Positions 63,001 to 64,000 of a stretch of DNA of 64,000 bases are shown piece by piece. Where the stretch lies: positions 29,560-93,559 of the forward strand of contig CALMZO010000226.1 in the NCBI GenBank assembly GCA_937870825.1. The letters run 5' to 3'. Position numbers and translations under genes: made by a program. Each line of letters starts with the position of its first letter. Position 1 is the stretch's first letter. The notes under the pieces were generated by a model. It did not search any database. It saw nothing but the letters and a program-made list of their open reading frames with translations, and had not been told where the DNA came from. The stretch comes from an uncultured Chloroflexota bacterium (GTDB taxonomy: Bacteria > Chloroflexota > Anaerolineae > UBA4142 > SHND01).

Positions 63001-63721
63001 AGGTGCCAATCCATTTCACCGCTTGATAGCAGCAGGTGTCATAATGGTCGGCGCGTTTGTCATACCCGACGATGATGCCCGCATCGTTAATATCATTCGC
63101 CTCGCCTTCACACCTCTGCTCACACTGGGTAAGCGGTTCGAGCGCCGTTGGCGCGCCGTCAAAGAGTGTTCCAACAGATACGCTGCAGTTGTAGTAAGGG
63201 GCGTCTCCGGGAAAATCACACGAACTCTGGAGTGCGGAGCTTGAACCTGCCACCACTCCGCCCGCGTTAATGGCAGAACCGAACCCTGCCTCGACTCCAA
63301 GCAGATTTGGAATGGCATAATAGCCGAGATTGGTCATCGTCCCATTTTCCCAGCGAAACGCGCGGGCGCGTTCATTTTCGCCGAGCGCGGCGCCTGCCAC
63401 TTGTCCGCTTTCATTGATGGCATACGCTGTCGCTGACACATAATTCAATTCCGGGTTGCCCGGAAAGGTGTCAATGATTTCGGTCAACGTGCCGTCCTGC
63501 CAAACAAATGCCCGCTCCCTTTCGGAATAAATATCGTTCTGCGCATTCAAAATGATTTGGCGATTGCTGTTGATGGCGTGACCCGGAGCCAAAAGCAAAT
63601 CCGAAGGCAGCGAGACGAGCAACAGGGACCCCGTCGCGTCCGCGCGTTGTTGCGGCTGCAGGGCGAACAAGGTAAAGAGAAGCGAGACGATGCTCAAGAC
63701 GAACAGAATGCGTTTTGCCAT
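57062..63721 (-). CDS. 2219-residue secreted HAF/CSLREA/beta-helix protein
   Basis: Signal peptide at 1-29 (LFVLSIVSLLFTLFALQPQQ). Residues about 30-385 hold HAF-type repeats (INESGQVAG, INNNGIIVG). A CSLREA motif (CSLREAIQESNA) lies near 408, followed by a right-handed parallel beta-helix to about 980 with repeated N-x-I-x-G-N rungs. A Lys/Asn-rich linker (about 985-1030) is unusual. A second CSLREA-like motif (CTLRAAIQEANANAA) near 1143 starts a second beta-helix to about 1740. The end (about 2125-2219) is a fibronectin-III-like domain. It is probably an adhesin or surface fibre; no catalytic site is seen. Confidence 0.85.
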   Translation of the reverse strand: MAKRILFVLSIVSLLFTLFALQPQQRADATGSLLLVSLPSDLLLAPGHAINSNRQIILNAQNDIYSERERAFVWQDGTLTEIIDTFPGNPELNYVSATAYAINESGQVAGAALGENERARAFRWENGTMTNLGYYAIPNLLGVEAGFGSAINAGGVVAGSSSALQSSCDFPGDAPYYNCSVSVGTLFDGAPTALEPLTQCEQRCEGEANDINDAGIIVGYDKRADHYDTCCYQAVKWIGTSPTRLETTDEVSSFALAINNNGIIVGRKEYEWQGNTYPMIWDENGGTNIIENRPEYIGGSLSDINDSGQAVGGIYAQATNTLFATLYQNGVIIDLNSFLPADSPWYLNAAHSINENGDIVGYMSPKNDGNHYFPYLLTTPDFIVNTTADYSDDTPDGACDNGNGECSLREAIQESNATLKLDFVVFNIPGGGVPTIQPGATYNITNPIYLDATSQPNTHRVEIDGTNIAGDGFGLGGNAFVFTDNGNTLKGFVINRVNGQSIFLDGGDGNTIQDNLINTDVTGMTLSARTDGGMFAKNSSDNLIANNVVAQGGIYLRQENGTTSNNTIQENYIALNKDGGALTGGRNGIYIEGNNNTLASNVVPYGVSVYGNQNTLQLNFIGTDATGTNALPNTSLALIVEGDGNIIGGAPGLGNVITNAYDFGIKVNAGSDNNQISYNHIGTDVSNTLPLGNGFAGMYFTSGTGNQIRYNTIAKSGLNPDDPEGNYPVYRAGIAIVSDDADGFTIERNYIGTNENGDANLGNAERGIYLDDADNITIQYNVIAGNAFQGIDLSFDADNNVIKNNGIGTDLNGNWNLGNGSFGINLYVSSNNILGAPFEGNLIANNKGAGIRVEYTGSAQNKIQGNRIWNTQPYPSFAYDGEGIVIAGGVDNEIGGTNYGEGNEIFNNQGAGVGIESGGVIFALPTRNFILGNSIYNNGGLGIRFFGQDPEGVNYPAPVIASWTTTPNDGGGGDCCFESFNATAKADTARDARVKKNGAKKKVKAVVTENNSPDERAKSNKGKNKKQTVSAAESVSTQNGTTNITGTLDGAANTTYRIEYFANNACDTSNNGEGETLVGFEYITTDGNGTFDLNATLSVSIPQNVFVTATATDPNNNTSVFSNCKATVQLVVNDNGDAADENVGDGTCLTAGGVCTLRAAIQEANANAAPDTIRFNIPGGSVPTIQPSTELPTISAPVTIDGTTQPEGWVQLDGFESPYGANAADGLEISAGSSTIKGLVINRFQGAGIRLTTNGGNTIIGNRFGTNVDGTAVLDGSASILGEDSSNNFIGGTNSQERNLFAHAIRFSGANGGGNIIQGNYFGTDVTGMTRLQAASVILESPNNTVGGSDFGAGNLLLGGVFITSDGNSVQGNLIGTDVTGMNGLDLGSGIKITDGSNNLIGGDSSAARNVIANVGDAIAIVASADEIADSNQIINNYIGVKINGAEALGNYGAGIVLETPPFTNAQITNTIIRNNIISNSGLGNAEFGDGIRIERGARYTVIQDNKIGTDQNGELDFGNRNAGIYLHDGKNSTIVNNVVSGNREGIVLALQSDNNTVQGNRIGVNANGSSALGNEDIGILIDFSKNNLIGGTSPAQANIIGANGGGSYFEAGIVLHDTQTQGNIIQGNYIGTNPNGANLANTLGILVEKNGFNFGPEGNFIGGTATGAGNIIANNQFEGIVLNSPFNAARGNSIFNNGTLGIDVAANGVDEGLPSIFTAYFENGALEISGGRATSPGGTFGLDVFSNTACDSSGKGEGETYLGSMDIELDDNGIFDATFPANLSNGAQLTLTFTGSGTEEFSECLQLSAPSYVSNAPNCNGNTPCYATLTEAIAQVTRGSVILVQGGTYTENVSINRQVGMYFTGDVTINGSLDMGSAFVKGTSGSLTVTGNVNAQNAHFVHNNGTFVFNGGGAGNNPSLAKNVAESSDSQTQTFTGNAKFYNVVVGANTILDTGASSFRVQGTFTNNGAVQNAPAAQTVNDATTVTFQDALKDVAVALASNGAQGLGDTTVVIARGVSPSACGTQNFPTTSVERTINITPSNQTDVSATLRIYFEASEANGLNLNQLVVYHCNGTTWEQLTGAYTRGTENGLNYIEISGVTSFSPFGIGSGSAPTAATLLTAQAKLHKKGGVVVKWTTGSEFNIIGFNIHRSTKRNGNYRLLNKELKQAKSTGEPNGNRYNFRNKKVKAGKTYFYKIEIVKADGTSEWSEPIKVKVP

Positions 63722-63826
63722 ATGAACTCCTTGCAGAAATGAACCGTTTTTGGAAGCGGCTTCAATGACCGACGTTAGCGTAGTATTTCATCGGGAAATT
63801 TTCGGGAAATTTCGACGAACGAAGGG

Positions 63827-63898
63827 AAAAAAAAACGACTGTCAGATTGACAGTCGCAGAATACACTTGAGCAGATGGTCATCTCCAGACCAAAGACT
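63827..63898 (-). ncRNA. Candidate small RNA or attenuator upstream of the giant protein
   Basis: On the minus strand: GAGCAG...CTGCTC around 63867-63898 with inner GGTC/GACC, then CGACTGTCA-ATC-TGACAGTCG (63836-63856) followed by nine T. The hairpin plus T-tract is a classic terminator but no minus-strand gene precedes it in the window. Confidence 0.4.
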
Positions 63899-63953
63899 GC
63901 TCACTTTTTGTTCAGTTCCGCTAAGGGTTCATTAAAAATTAAATTCCCGAACA

Positions 63954-63962
63954 TGCTATACT
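63954..63962 (+). promoter_or_regulatory. Extended -10 box facing the right window edge
   Basis: TGCTATACT with TATACT at 63957-63962, upstream of an ATG at 63990 with GAGG in front; the gene lies outside the window. Confidence 0.4.
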
Positions 63963-64000
63963 GAGCGAAAACTTTCCGCGAGGTTGAACATGTCCCCATC

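Noticed and set aside
63750..63935. 61-codon plus-strand frame near the right edge
   Set aside because: Overlaps the hairpin/terminator region; no ribosome site or family pattern.

Overview
The window looks like a chromosomal piece of a Chloroflexota (Anaerolineae-like) bacterium. The inference rests on SpoVS without sporulation genes, very large secreted beta-helix/CSLREA proteins, Thr/Pro-rich linkers, multi-GAF histidine kinases, RNase Y, and GC-rich coding DNA full of CGCG. Nothing in the sequence names a species. No rRNA, tRNA, CRISPR array, insertion sequence or prophage was found.

Layout. 1-2656: end of a glycan locus (GT2, GT4) and a stand-alone Erf/RecT-like annealing protein. 2657-12250: decayed HIRAN DNA, a WYL regulator, small enzymes, a site-2 protease, an exported CBM-like protein and two toxin-antitoxin-like pairs. 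12252-17118: two membrane glycosyltransferase-like proteins and a GT4, all carrying dispersed repeats inside their reading frames. 17149-22864: a response regulator and a 1660-residue kinase. 22987-29784: housekeeping genes (holB, PHP phosphatase, spoVS, rny, recX, recA). 30028-34174: a heterodimeric ABC exporter behind a leader with short ORFs and an intrinsic terminator. 34348-37767: an MGDG-synthase-like GT and a PqqD/HprK-like/GT2 operon. 37869-40557: an interrupted TcmP gene with its Gp37/Gp68 partner, then a VapBC pair bounded by a duplicated end of the aconitase gene. 40508-43210: acnA with a tandem operator. 43381-51189: a small TA-like pair, a beta-hydroxyacid dehydrogenase, molybdenum-hydroxylase maturation genes (YqeB, a YqeC-MocA fusion) interleaved with two histidine phosphatases, two small membrane proteins and a GltD-like oxidoreductase. 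51254-63721: NYN protein, glycoside hydrolase, MazG-like protein, solute-binding protein, sugar kinase, glucose-dehydrogenase-like MDR enzyme and a 2219-residue secreted protein.

The signals most worth following are: (1) the leader before the ABC exporter genes, which looks like ribosome-mediated attenuation; (2) two identical CTGACC-N7-GGTCAG palindromes exactly 21 bp apart at the acnA start; (3) the direct repeat of the acnA 3' end around a vapBC cassette; (4) 7-bp tandem repeat elements at many loci, several in frame inside genes; (5) the PqqD/HprK/GT operon; (6) the phosphatase-interleaved molybdenum maturation cluster; (7) accessory genes broken by one stop codon or lacking a catalytic residue.

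Most genes are monocistronic or in two- to three-gene runs. Convergent pairs are separated by long, nearly perfect terminator hairpins, several with an ACCCGT/ACGGGT core. All calls come from reading motifs and context; no database search was run.
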